This document shows, piece by piece, positions 21,280 to 32,800 of a stretch of 64,000 nt of DNA. The stretch is taken from the NCBI RefSeq assembly GCF_029931775.1, contig NC_079322.1, forward strand, positions 79,235,326 to 79,299,325. Reading direction: 5' to 3'. Positions within the stretch are counted from its first letter, which is position 1; the number at the start of each line of letters is the position of its first letter. The notes beneath the pieces were generated by a model. It was not told the origin of the DNA. It saw nothing but the letters and a program-made list of their open reading frames with translations, and did no database searches. The position numbers were made by a program, and so were the translations under genes. Source of the DNA: Euleptes europaea (Eukaryota > Chordata > Lepidosauria > Squamata > Sphaerodactylidae).

Positions 21280-21900
21280 CTGCAGTCCATGTTTATTTGA
21301 CTTTATTTGGTTATTTATTTATTTAAAACATTTATTAGCCACCTTTCTTCCTTATGGAGCTCAAGGCAGCTTACAATATAAATGAGATACATAAAACAGA
21401 GGGCATAAAATACATAAAACCAGAATTTAAAACCACAGTTTTATTTATTTGTTTAATCAAATGCAGTCCTAAATAAAATTGACTCCTGCTGCCTCCTAAG
21501 GATTGGAAGTGGGGGGGGGGGGCAGGTGCACTTCCCTGGGGAAGTTGATCCATAATTGTGAGGCCACCACTGAAAAGGCCCTTTCTCGTGTACTCAACAA
21601 CCGAGCTTCTTTGACTGATGGGACAGTCAGGAAGGCGTCTCCCTGTGCTTTTAATTCCCGGGCAGGAACATGTGGGAGAAGAGGGTCCTTTGGATACCCT
21701 GGTCCCAAGCCATGTAGGGCTTTAAAACTCTGTTTTGGTTTTGGGGAAAGGCCCTAGACCAGGGGAAAGCTTTCCAGTGCAGGCCACATGGAACCAGACA
21801 GGAGTTTGAGTGAGTCTTCCTTTCAGTGGGGCCTACCTTGGAGAAGACCATGCTGGCTGGGCTGTACCCCCTGCTAGCCCTTTCAAATTCCTATAGCCAG
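21280..21900 (-). mobile_element. old LINE 3'-UTR remnant
   Basis: 'aaggcagcttacaatataaa' and 'ccaccactgaaaaggccctt' recur in part at 14.46-14.60 kb and 51.9-52.2 kb. It resembles L2/CR1-type 3' ends; the family is uncertain. Confidence 0.4.
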
Positions 21901-22112
21901 GAACTGATAAAGCCTCCCCTCAACATCTTGCTGGATCAGATGTGTTTCTATATGTTTGCTCCGTCTCTTCAGCTGCACCAACCCCCCCCCCCACACACAC
22001 ACACCTACACATTCTGTTTTGCATGTTCACATTACATTTTATCAACCTTTGCCATGTAAAAACAGTTGAAGTTGCAATGTTCACTCTCATGAAATCCCTC
22101 AGGAGGAAGACT

Positions 22113-22235
22113 ATCATAGAATCCTAGAGTTGGAAGGGACCGCCAGGGTCATCCAACCCCCTGCACAATGCAGGAAATTCCAAACTACCTCTCCCCCACA
22201 CACACCCAGTGACCAGAAGATGGCCCAGAAGACTG
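22113..22235 (-). mobile_element. CR1 LINE tail fragment
   Basis: Complement of the CR1 end: ATAGAATCCTAGAGTTGGAA, then the 'ctgcacaatgcaggaaattc' block. Confidence 0.75.
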
Positions 22236-22550
22236 TTTTTAATTCTCATTTTGCAAGCAGGAGAACCGAGACTGCAGGGAGTGTAGGGCTTGCCTGATCA
22301 CTCCAGTGGAAGTCGCAGGAGCATAAGAATTGTCTCAAGGAACTGGGCCAAAGGCCCGTGTTGCCCAGCCTGCAGGTTCCCACAGTGGCTGGGCCTGCCC
22401 GGTGGTTCAGGGATGCCTGCAAGGACGCTGTTATACTCATCAAAATCTTCTGCAAAGCAGCCCATGCAAGCCCAACAGATCCTGTGGCAGAAGGTTCCAT
22501 GGGAGCTTTCGGCTACAATAAATACGCATGGCTTCAGAGGTCACAAGACT

Positions 22551-23245
22551 CTGGTATTTTGTTGCAACAGACTAGTGGTAAAAATGGTTTTTTTTTATTA
22601 TGATGAGCTTAGGGCAACAGGAAGTCTATGGTGAAGGGTCACTTTTTTTTCTTTTTTTCCCTCTTGCTTTTTCTTTTGGTGGATGAGGAAGAAAGGGTAT
22701 TTTTAAATATTTAAATTGTTGATTGTATTGAATATCAAATTATATTGAATATACTGTATAAATGCCCTTCTACACTATTCTTTTATTTTTTTTAATTATA
22801 TTGTATTTTTTTATGTTATATGTTATGTTAAAAATTCAATAAAAAATTATTAAAAAAAGACTGGTATTTTGTTGCAACAGACTAGTGGTAAAAATGGTTT
22901 TTTTTTATTATGATGAGCTTAGGGCAACAGGAAGTCTATGGTGAAGGGTCACTTTTTTTCTTTTTTCCCCTCTTTTTCTTTTTCTTTTGGTGGATGGGGA
23001 AGAAAGGGTATTTTTAAATATTTAAATTGTTGATTGTATTGAATATCAAATTATATTGAATATACTGTATAAATGCCCTTCTACACTATTCTTTTATTTT
23101 TTTTAATTATATTGTATTTTTTTATGTTATATGTTATGTTAAAAATTCAATAAAAATTATTTTAAAAAAAAGACTGGTATTTTGTTGCAACAGACTAGTG
23201 GTAAAAATAGTTTTTTTTAATTATGATGAGCTTTGGGCAACAGGG
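22551..23245 (+). repeat. tandem repeat, 310-bp unit, about 2.2 copies
   Basis: Units begin at 22551, 22861 and 23174 with CTGGTATTTTGTTGCAACAG. Units 1 and 2 are nearly identical and end in TTCAATAAAAAATTATT-type AT runs. The end resembles a poly(A)-terminated retroelement 3' end duplicated head to tail. Confidence 0.85.
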
Positions 23246-23249
23246 CAGT

Positions 23250-24200
23250 AGAAGCTTTTGAGGATGCATCCCCCGGTAAATAAATTCCCATTAAGCCTCT
23301 GTTTAAGAAGGAGTGGGACATTTTCCCCCCTCCAGGTGATTGGCAACCCGAAATGAGCTACAAACCCACCAGGATGGGTTTCCCTGGGAAGGGCTCAGAG
23401 CAGGCGCTTGCTGTCCAGCAGGGGGCAGCAGGGGGCTGTCAAGGCTGGCAAGGGTTAACATGAGAGCCTGCGGATTTCTAGAGAGGCCAGAGGAAGTGAC
23501 GAGGAGGGGGCAAAGGGGGGCACCAGCCACAGGATGGAGATAGACCAGCCCAGAGGCCCAGTGCAAGCTGGGTAGCCCAGTGCAAGCTGGGTAGGGCAGG
23601 GGGGCCACCAGCTGGGGGGGGTGCTGTGGCACAAGCAGAAGCCCTTGAAAGAAGAGTGATGCAGGAAGGTGGTGGCAGTGTGGGCGGTGGGTTTGGAGCC
23701 TGCAGCTGCTGGGGAAGGGAGTGTCGAAGGGAGCAGAGGCTGGCCTGTGCCGAGAGCTGCGTCCACGTGCTGTTGAACACTGGGGGACAGCAGACGTTTG
23801 CAGCTGGGTTTTCCTGTGCAGATTGAGCCAATCCAGTTGGGGATTATTGCTCTAGGGCAACAATAGTACAGGTTGGGACTATGGCTGGGTGGGAGAGCAT
23901 CTCCTCGGCACGCAGAAGGTCCCAGGATCGCTCCCCTGGCACCTCCAGTTAAAAGGATCAGGCAGAGGAAGAGGAGAGGTTTTCCAAATCCTTTTTGCTG
24001 CTGCAGCTGCTGCGTGACTACAGGGAAAGCGAGTGCCAAAATGTGTCGCCTGTCGTTTGGCCCTGAGAGCCAAGTGACTGGAGCAGGCCAGCCAGGGGAA
24101 CACAACACAGCGGCGAACAGGGCACAGAGGCCGAGGCCTTCCCCTGATGGAGCCTCCTGGCGCTGCTACTTGGAGGTTTACCAGTGCCTCTGGAGACGGA
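23250..24200. other. intergenic stretch, GC-moderate, no recognised gene
   Basis: Positions 23876-23968 contain the 5' part of a tRNA-Ala-like SINE. The rest holds open frames on both strands without splice signals or recognisable domains. Confidence 0.4.
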
Positions 24201-24204
24201 GGCT

Positions 24205-24370
24205 CCCTTTAGTCACCACTGGCCAGTAGCCACTGGTAGACCCTCTCCTCCAACTGTGCCCGTGGCCGTCATCATATCCTCTGGCAGCAAATGCCACCTT
24301 TTATTCACTCGCTGTGTAAAGAAGTATTTCCTTTTGCCCCTCCTGCCCCTCCGCTGCATTGGATGTCCTG
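24205..24370 (-). mobile_element. CR1 LINE fragment
   Basis: The complement encodes the C-terminal words 'KRKYFF' and 'HLLPEDMM', as in other CR1 copies of the window. Confidence 0.6.
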
Positions 24371-24687
24371 TTGGGTTTGCATCTAGGGGGGCACCTGAGA
24401 GAGAGACTAACAAGACCTTCAGGGCACAAGCTTTCAAGAGTCAAGGTGTGCCCACCCTGAAATGTGTGTTGGTCTCTAAAGAGGTGTTGGATTCAAAGCC
24501 AGATGCCAGACATGAACAGTAGCCCAGCTGACAAGCTATAATGAACCCACGTACTATCCATGTACAATGTACCCTTGATGGTTCTTCGTATGTGTGTAGG
24601 AGTAATTATTCATGTTACAGTCAGCACATATACGGCTATACGTGTGATATAAACTGCACAGTTATCCAAGTACTGGTCTTTGGTTCC

Positions 24688-25000
24688 ATCCATGAAGAAG
24701 AAGAAAAGTTGGCTTTTATATGCTGAATTTATCTACTACTTAAGGAAGAATCAAACCAGCTGACAATCACCTTCCCACAACAGACACCCTGTGAGGGAGG
24801 TGGGGCTGAGAGAGCTTGAAGAGAGCAGTGACTAACCCAAGGTCACCCATCTGGCTTCGTGTGGAGGAGTGGGGAAACAAATCCAGTTCACCAGATGAGC
24901 CTCTGCCGCTCAAGTGGAGGAGTGGGGAATTGAACTCGGTTCTCTGGATCAGAGTCTACTGCTCCAAACCACCGCTCTTAACCACTACACCACGCATGTG
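24688..25000 (-). repeat. MIR/CORE-like SINE
   Basis: Reverse copy with 'gaagaagaaaagttggcttt', 'aacagacaccctgtgaggga' and the complement of the tRNA-like head at the right end. Confidence 0.65.
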
Positions 25001-25257
25001 TGCATGTGTTAGGTGTTCTTTACAAACCGATACATGTGTGTTCACCGTAACATGGGAACAGAGCTGTGCTTCAGGCTGGGGGAAGAAAGACTGGGATCAA
25101 CTCCAGATAAACCCCGCATGTGTGCGGCATGTGGGGAAGCGCTCAGAGATGAGCCCCTGGCCCTATCGGAGAATCCATACCAGGGAGGTTCTCTGTCCCG
25201 GTGGAGGGGGGGGAGCCCTGCCAGGGAACACAGCGGGACGGTCGCCCGTCAGAGAGG

Positions 25258-26262
25258 GAACATAAGAACATAATAAGAAAGGCCCTGCTGGATCAGACCC
25301 AGGCCCATCAAGTCCAGCAGTCTGTTCACACAGAGGCCAGCCAGGGGCCTCTAGGAAGCCCACAAGCAAGATGACTGCACCAGCAGCATCCTGCCTGCGT
25401 TCCACAGCACCTCATATAATGGGCCTGCTCCTCTGATCCTGGAGAGAAAAGGCATGCATCATGACTTATATTCATCAGAACATAAGAAAAGCCCTGATGT
25501 ATCAGACCAAGAAGGCCCATCAAGTCCAGCGGTCTGTTCACACCACTGGTTCCCAATCGGGGGTCCGTGGACCCCCAGGGGTCCGCGAGAACTAAATTAA
25601 GGCCCGCGAAACAAAGTTATAAACCCATAATACATTAATATTTTCAATTAAAAGTTCTCTATTATAAAAATATATATTCAAATATTATTCTAAGTTTAAT
25701 GTTTAATTAACAGTTATGATTACAGTTTATTTTCAAATTCTCTGAATTTTTATTTCGAACCTTGGGGTCCCTGCCCCGGACAAAAAAGTCCTAGTGGTCC
25801 CTGGTCAAAAAAAGGTTGGGAACCACTGGTTCACACAGAGGCCAACCAGGTGCCTCTAGGAAGCCCACAAACAAGACGACTGCAGCAGCACCATCCTGCC
25901 TGTGTTCCACCGCACCTCATATAACAGACATGCTCCTCTGATCCTGGAGAGAATAGGTGTGAATCATGACTAGTGTCCATTTTTAGTAGTAGCCATGGAT
26001 AGCCCCATCCTCCAGAAGAACATAAGAAAGGCCCCATGCTGGATCAGACCCAGGTCCATCAAGTCCAGCAGTCTGTTCACACCGTGGCCAACCAGGTGCC
26101 TCTAGGAAGCCCACAAGCAAGATGACTGCAGCAGCATTATCCTGCCCGTGTTCCACCGCACCCAAAATAATAGGCCTGCTCCTCTGATCCTGGAGAGAAC
26201 AGGTGTGCATCAGGACTAGTATCCATTTGGACTAGTAGCCGCGGAGAGCCCTCCATGAGCAC
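25258..26262 (-). mobile_element. three consecutive CR1 3' tails, one split by hAT
   Basis: Three reversed tails each start with 'agaacataagaaaggccc' (about 25261, 25478 and 26018) and carry the same 'cagcagtctgttcacac' block. The second is divided by a hAT at 25544-25828. A worn fourth copy runs into the CpG island at about 26.28-26.38 kb. Confidence 0.75.
25544..25828. mobile_element. non-autonomous hAT element with perfect 8-bp duplication
   Basis: 285 bp, with inverted ends CACTGGTTCCCAATC and GGTTGGGAACCACTG. Flanked by identical GTTCACAC at 25536-25543 and 25829-25836. AT-rich interior without coding capacity. Confidence 0.9.
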
Positions 26263-26826
26263 GCCCACTCCCCTCTTCAAGCCTTCGAACAGAAGAAAGG
26301 CCCGCCGAGTCCAGCAGCGTGCCCACCCCGCGGCCAGCAGCACCACCCTGCCCGTGTTCCACCGCACCCAAACTCCGGGCTGTTTATGGGGGTGGGGGGC
26401 GTGGGGGTGGGGAGGAGGGGTTGTGACCCCCGGAGAGAACCCGCGCGAGACGAGCCGCTTTCCACTCCCGTCCCAGGAGTCGCCCGGGAGCCGCCCCTGC
26501 CCTGGCCGGGGAAGCCCAAGAGCCGCCCGGGAGAGAAGCCCCCTCCCCTCCCCTCCCCTCCCCACGCTCGGCGGCGGGCTGGAAGGGAAGGCCGTCGGGG
26601 GCGCTTTAGGGGAAGGACCCCCCCCCCCCGAGACTCAACCCGCTCCTGGCCCAGAGCGGGGCAGGGTCCCCGGGAGGGGCTTGTCCGACGGGGCAGCCAG
26701 CGCCGGGAGAGGAGCCCCCCGCGGACCGGCTTCCCGCAGAGCCTCCGCCCCGTCGCGGCTCCGCCCCGCCGGGCAAGCGCGCTCCCGCCGCCGGAGCCGC
26801 CGCCGCCGCCTCCTTTGTTCGCGGCC

Positions 26827-26835
26827 ATGGCGCAG
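26827..26835 (+). CDS. gene 2 exon 1 (ATG exon)
   Basis: GCGGCCATGGCGCAG followed by GTGAGC. Three codons in phase 0, as is common for KRAB genes. Confidence 0.8.
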
Positions 26836-29800
26836 GTGAGCGGCGCGCGGCAGGTGAGGCTGCCGCGGACGGGGCGGACGGAGCGCCGCCCGCTGCACCG
26901 GCCTCCCTGCAGCCTCGGCGGGCCGGGAGCCCCGCGCAGGACCCCCCACCGCCCCCAGCCCCGCGCAGCTGCGCGGGGCTGGGGGCGGTGGGGGGTCCTG
27001 CGCGGGGCTCCCGGCCCGCCGAGGCTGCAGGGAGGCCGCTGGAAAGCCGGCTTGCGGGGAGGGCAGCGCGGCTCAGCCCCCGAGGGGTTTCGGAGCCCCC
27101 CTCGCAGCCCCGGGGGTCCTGCGGAGCGCCAGCGAGCAAGAGAGCCGACCCCCCCTCTTCAGCAGCGCTTGTGGGGCTGCAGGGCCCCCGGGGGGAGGGG
27201 GGCGGAGGGCCCCTCCTGCTGCAAGAGGCCACCTGGCCAGGTGCGCTGGGCTCTTGCAAGCCCTGCCCACCGCGCACCGCAGCTCTCAGTGCGCTCCTGC
27301 CACCACTGTCGTGATCGGGAAAGAGCCGCCTCCCATGCTCACCGTGACCTCTGGGGCTGAACGTTGGGGTGGGGGGCTCGCAACAGGAGGCTCCGGGTGC
27401 GTAGGCAACATGACATGGAAGACGATGCATCTCTGTCCTGGGGAGCTTTGCAATATTGGGGGCATGGGGGGGGGATCAGAGTGCTGGGAGGGAGCACAAA
27501 GGGAGTGTGGAAGGAGCCCCGGAAGGAGGGGAGGTGAGTTTTCAAGGTGGGGCAAAATGGCCTTCCTGCCTTTCTTCGCGAACCACCCACCCCCTGGCCT
27601 CCTTCCCCCTCCCCACAGGTGGCCTTCGAGGACGTGGCTGTCTATTTCTCCCCGGAGGAGTGGGCCGAGCTGGCAGAATGGCAGAAGGAGCTGTACCAGG
27701 CCGTCATGATGGAGAACTACCAGGCGATCCTTTCTCTGGGTAAGGACCTCCTGTGCGCCTCCCCTAGGATGTCTGTCCTGCTGGAAGGGAAAGAGCATCG
27801 TCGTCTTGTCGGATCAGGACCCCACGAGCGCCTGGGTTGTAGTGGTTAAGGGCGGCAGACTCTAAATCTGGGGAACCGGGTTCGATGCCCTGCTCCTCCA
27901 CATGCAACCTGCTGGGTGACCTTGGGCTGGTCACAGTTCTCTGAGAACTGTAAGGGTAGGTCCTGTCTCACTAACCTATTACACTTTTTTGAAAACGTCA
28001 ATAAGCGTGTGGACAGGAATGAGCCTGTGGATATTGTGTATTTGGATTTCCAAAAAGCTTCTGACAAAGTCCCCCACCAAAGACTGCTAAGCAAACTTCA
28101 TAGTCACAGGATAAGAGGACAAGTCCTCTTATGGATTGAGAGCTGGCTGAAAAATAGGAAGCAGAGAGTAGGAATCAATGGTCAGTTCTCACAATGGCGG
28201 GATGTGAGCAGTGGGGTCCCTCAGGGATCTGTGTTGGGACCGGTGCTTTTCAACCTGTTCATCAATGACCTGGAGCAAGGGTTAAACAGTGAAGTAGCCA
28301 AGTTTGCAGATGACACCAAATTATTTCGGGTGGTTAAAACAAAATCGGACTGTGAAGAGCTCCAGAAGGATCTCTGCATACTGGAAGAATGGGCATTAAA
28401 ATGGCAAATGAGATTCAATGTGAGTAAGTGTAAAGTGATGCATGCTGGGACAAAAAATCCCAACTTCACATATACACTGATGGGATCTGTGCTGGCAGCA
28501 ACAGACCAAGAAAGGGATCTTGGGGTGGTAGTGGATAGCTCAATGAAGCTGTCAACCCAGTGTGCGGCTGCTGTAAAAAAGGCAAATTCCATGCTGGCCA
28601 TAATTAGACGAGGAATAGAGAATAAAACTGCTGATATCATACTGCCCTTGTACAAATCTATGGTGAGACCACACTTGGAATACTGTGTACAGTTCTGGTC
28701 ACACCACCTAAAAAAGGATATTACAGAGCTTGAGAAGGAGCAGAAAAGAGCAACCAAAATGATTAGGGGACTGGAGCAACTGTCCTATGGGGAGCGGTTA
28801 GGATGCTTAAGGCTGTTTAGCTTGGAAAGAAGGCAGCTAAGGGGAGACATGATAGAGGTCTATAAAATTATACATGGTTTGGAGAGAGTGGACAGGGAGA
28901 ACTTTTTCTCCCTCTCCCATAATACTAGAACACGGGGTCATCTTCTAAAGCTGGAGGGCGAGAGATTCAAAACAGATAAAAGGAAGTATTTTTTCACACA
29001 ACGCATAGTTAAATTGTGGAACTCCCTGCCCCAGGAAGTGGTGATGGCTGCCAGCTTGGAGGGCTTTAAGAGGGGAGTGGACATATTCTGCTGCAGTCAT
29101 CTTGTTTGTGGCTTCCTAGAGGCCCCTGGTTGGCCACTGTGTGAACAGACTGCTGGACTTGATGGGCCTTGGTCTGATCCAGCAGGGACTTTCTTATGTT
29201 CTTAACTATCTCTGCCCCACCTACCTCACGAGGTGCCTGTTGAGGGACCATGACTCAGTGGCAGAGCGTCTGCTTGGCATGCAGAAGGTCCCAGGTTCAA
29301 TCCCCAGGGGCATCTCCAGTTAAAGGAACTAGGCAAGTAGGTGATGTGAAAGACCTCAGCCTGAGACCCTGGAGAGCCTTGGAGAGGGGCCATGGCTCAG
29401 TGGTAGAGCCTCTACTTGGCATGCAGAAGGTCCCAGGTTCAATCCCCTGCATCTACAGCTAAAGGGACTAGGCAAGTAGGGGATGTGAAAGACCTCTGTC
29501 TGAGACCCTGGAGAGCTGCTGCCGGTCTGAGTAGCCAATACTGACTTTGAGGGACCAAGTGTCTGATTCAGTAGAAGGCAGCTTCATGTGTTCATGTGTG
29601 AGAGGAAGGAAAGGTGATTGCAAGCTGGTTTGATTCTCCTTAAAAGGTAGAGAAAGTCAGCACATAAAAACCAAGTCTTCTTGTTTTCTGCACCTGTCCC
29701 AGCGCCACAATACCCAAAATTGAGCACAGCTTCCCAGATGCAGTAGCCCCAACACAGAATCCTTCCCTGGCCACATCAGTCCCTTTCCTAGCAATCCTGA

Positions 29801-32800
29801 AGACCCTCAGAGCATCAGTGATGCACCCTCAGCAAACCATGCCAGGCAGGGAGGGAGAGGGGCCAATGGAGAGGCAGATTCTGGGGGTGTTTTTTTTGCA
29901 GAAAATCACAGGGCGGGGGTGAGGGGGATGCTCTGGGGCTTCACTGCTGACCCTGGTTGGGTTCAGGGTTTTTCCCAGACTGCTGAGGATTTCTCATCCG
30001 GATCACCCGTCTAGACTTAAGAACATAAGAAAGGCCCTACTGGATCAGACCCAGGTCCATCCAGTCCAGCAGTCTGTTCACACAGCGGCCGACCAGGGGC
30101 CTCCAGGAAGCCCACAAATGAGACTCTCCTGCCTGACTTCCACAGCATCTAACATAATAGGCCTGCTCCTCTGATCCTGGAGAGAATAGGGATGCATCAT
30201 GACTAGCATCCATTTTAACTAGTAGCCACGGATAGCCCCGTCCTCCATAACAACATAAGAAAGGCCCTGCTGGATCAGGCCCAGGCCCATCAAGTCCATC
30301 AGTCTGTTCACACACAGCGGCCAACCAGGTGCCTCTAGGAAGCCCACAAACAAGACTTGCTTCCCCCAGGAAGATGCATGAGCGACTTGGCCAGTTTCCT
30401 CCGTTCTCTGAGCACTCTGGAACTCTGGCAACGGAGGAGAGTTTGCATATGTGTGTGTGTGTGTGTGGGAAGGGGGCTGTTAGAGAGAGAGAGAGTGTGA
30501 AACAATGGCTGTTCTGCCCCTGTTTTCTCCGCAGGGCATGAGTCTGTCAAGCCCGAGATCATCCACAGGATCGAGCAGGGGGAGGAGGTGTGCATCGGAG
30601 AGTGCTGGAAGCCCTGCGAGTGGAGGTCTCCGAGCCAGTGGCTGGGTGAGGGGCCGGGGCGTGTGGTTGTGTTTCCATGTTGCCTTTCCTCCACGGACCC
30701 TCCCTTCTGTCTTTCACAATGACCCTGCCTGGCAGGCCAGGCTGAGGGAACATTCTTGGCCCAGTGCTTTTCATGGCCAGGGTGGGGGGTTGACACTGGT
30801 CCTCCCTGCTCTACGCCCACAACTGGCTGGCTCTCTGCTGGTGGGTGGGACGAGATCGGGAGGGAAGCTGGCCTGAAGGGGGTTATTCTGGGGTCCTTCA
30901 GCCCCTCAGCACAGTGAAATTCTGCCATGCAGCGAAAGCTGTGAAATGGAACCATTCACACCCCTTCTGACGACGTCTCCTAGTCGCAGGCCCTGGCTCT
31001 CTGGCAAACTTGAGAATTTTTTGACAAGGGGACAGATTGGGGGTAGGGGATCAAAGAGAAGGGGAGGTTTGTTCACTGAGATGCCAGAGGGTAAAGAGCC
31101 GGAGGGGGGACAGGTGTGAGAGGGTGACACTGAGCCATGTGGGACTTGGGGGTTCATGTCTGAAATGACCCTCTCCTCATTTTTATATGAAAGCAAAACT
31201 GTAGCTTCTTAAAGAACGTGTAGGGATTTCTTTTAATAAAGGGACACGGGCATCTCAAATGATGTGGGTTTTTTTGTGGGGCGGGTGGGGGGGGGGAGAT
31301 GGCCCTTAAAAAACTGCCCCGCACAGCCTCTTTCCAGATCTGCTTACAGGGAGGGAACGTCTGAGAAAGGATGTCAAGGAAACAAGGTGAGAAGGAACAC
31401 TGCCGTTGGTCTCAATTACTTACAGCGTGTTACACCTTTCTAATCAACCATATTCACAAAGATCCCTGTGAAGGAGAGGGGCTGTAGCTCAGTGGCAGAG
31501 CATCTGCTTGGCATGCAGAATGTCCCAGGTTCAATCCCCAGCAGCATCTCCAGTTAAAGGGACCAGGCCATGTGAAAGACCCCTGCCTGAGACCCTGGAG
31601 AGCCACTGCCAGTTTGAACAGACAATACTGACTTTGATGGACCAAGGAGGGTCTGATTCAGTAGAAGGCGGCTTCATGTATTCATTATTGTGGGAATCTT
31701 TTTCCCTTTCTTCCCAGCAGGAGATGAGATTCGGATAGTGGATGAGGTGGCAGGGGAAGGGGCAGGCACCTTCCTGCGAATCCCAGGCCGGCACAAGAGG
31801 AAGTGGAAGAAGAAGAACCACTCGGCAGGAACGGAGAAGCCAGTGACCCGGGCAACGAACGCCCCTGCCAAGACGGAGGCTGAGTCTCTGCCCCGGGTGA
31901 CGCTGAAGATGAACCCGCCCAAGTGCCCGGAGTGCGGCAAGAGCTTCTTCAGCAACGTGGCCATGTCCATCCACATCCGGAAGCACACGGGGGAGCGCCC
32001 CTTCAAGTGCCACCTGTGCCCCAAGGGCTTCCCCTCCAGGGGGGACCTGAAGCGCCACCTCAGGCGGCACCTGCACCAGGACCCCCCTGCCGCTGCTGGC
32101 AAGAGCCCTGCCCCCAAGGGCAAGAAGAGCCTGGCTGCCGAGCAGCAGCTGTTGCGTCACCTGCGGTGCGCCCCTGGCCCCAAGAAGCCCCACACTTGCG
32201 CCCAGTGCGGGAAGAGCTTCAACAAGAAGGCGAGCTTGCGGAAACACGAGGGGACGCACTCGGCCGAGCGGCCCTTCTCCTGCCTGGAGTGCGGGCGCTG
32301 CTTCCGCCTCAAGCAGATCCTGGTGGCCCACATGCAGTCCCACAACAAAGAGCGGCCCTTTGCCTGCACCCAGTGCGGGAAATGCTTCTCCCAGGAGCGC
32401 AGCGTGAGGATTCACCAGCGGGTCCACACGGGCGAGAAGCCCTTCTCGTGCATGGCCTGCGGGAAGAGCTTCGGCTACAAGCAGCCCCTCCTCAAGCACC
32501 TGCGGCTGCACACCGGGGAGCGGCCCTTCTCCTGCGCCGAGTGCGGGAAGACCTTCCGGGACAAGGCGACGCTGGTCATCCACAACCGGATGCACACTGG
32601 GGAGCGCCCCTACCGCTGCGCCTTCTGCGGCAAGACCTGCCGGCAGAAGCAGCACCTCAACAGCCACCTGCGCGTCCACCGTGGGGAGAGGCTGCCCACC
32701 GAGGGCGGCACAGGCCTCGCCCTGCAGGAGGAGAAGCCCTATGAGTGCCCCACCTGTGAGAAGCGGTTCCGAGACAGGGAGATCATGCTGGTCCACCAGA

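Larger units (their letters stand above)
26440..27310 (+). promoter_or_regulatory. CpG island promoter of zinc-finger gene 2
   Basis: Extremely CpG-rich block spanning the ATG-bearing first exon (26827-26835) and the start of intron 1. G-runs at 26387-26418 and C-runs around 26540-26640 could form quadruplexes. No TATA box seen. Confidence 0.75.

Noticed and set aside
23455-24108. 217-codon minus-strand frame
   Set aside because: No splice sites, no conserved motif, Pro/Ser-rich composition and overlap with a SINE head.
26255-27430. Long open frames on both strands at the gene 2 promoter
   Set aside because: CpG-island composition suppresses stop codons; the Pro/Arg/Gly/Ala-rich translations lack domains, and part of them lies in the palindrome and reads the same peptide on both strands.
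27948-29205. Host protein-coding gene of about 400 codons
   Set aside because: The frame is the reverse-transcriptase part of a CR1 LINE, and it lies inside an intron of gene 2.
29384-29460. tRNA-Ala gene candidate
   Set aside because: The tRNA-like head is the 5' part of a SINE found many times here; the acceptor stem does not close and the SINE body follows directly.
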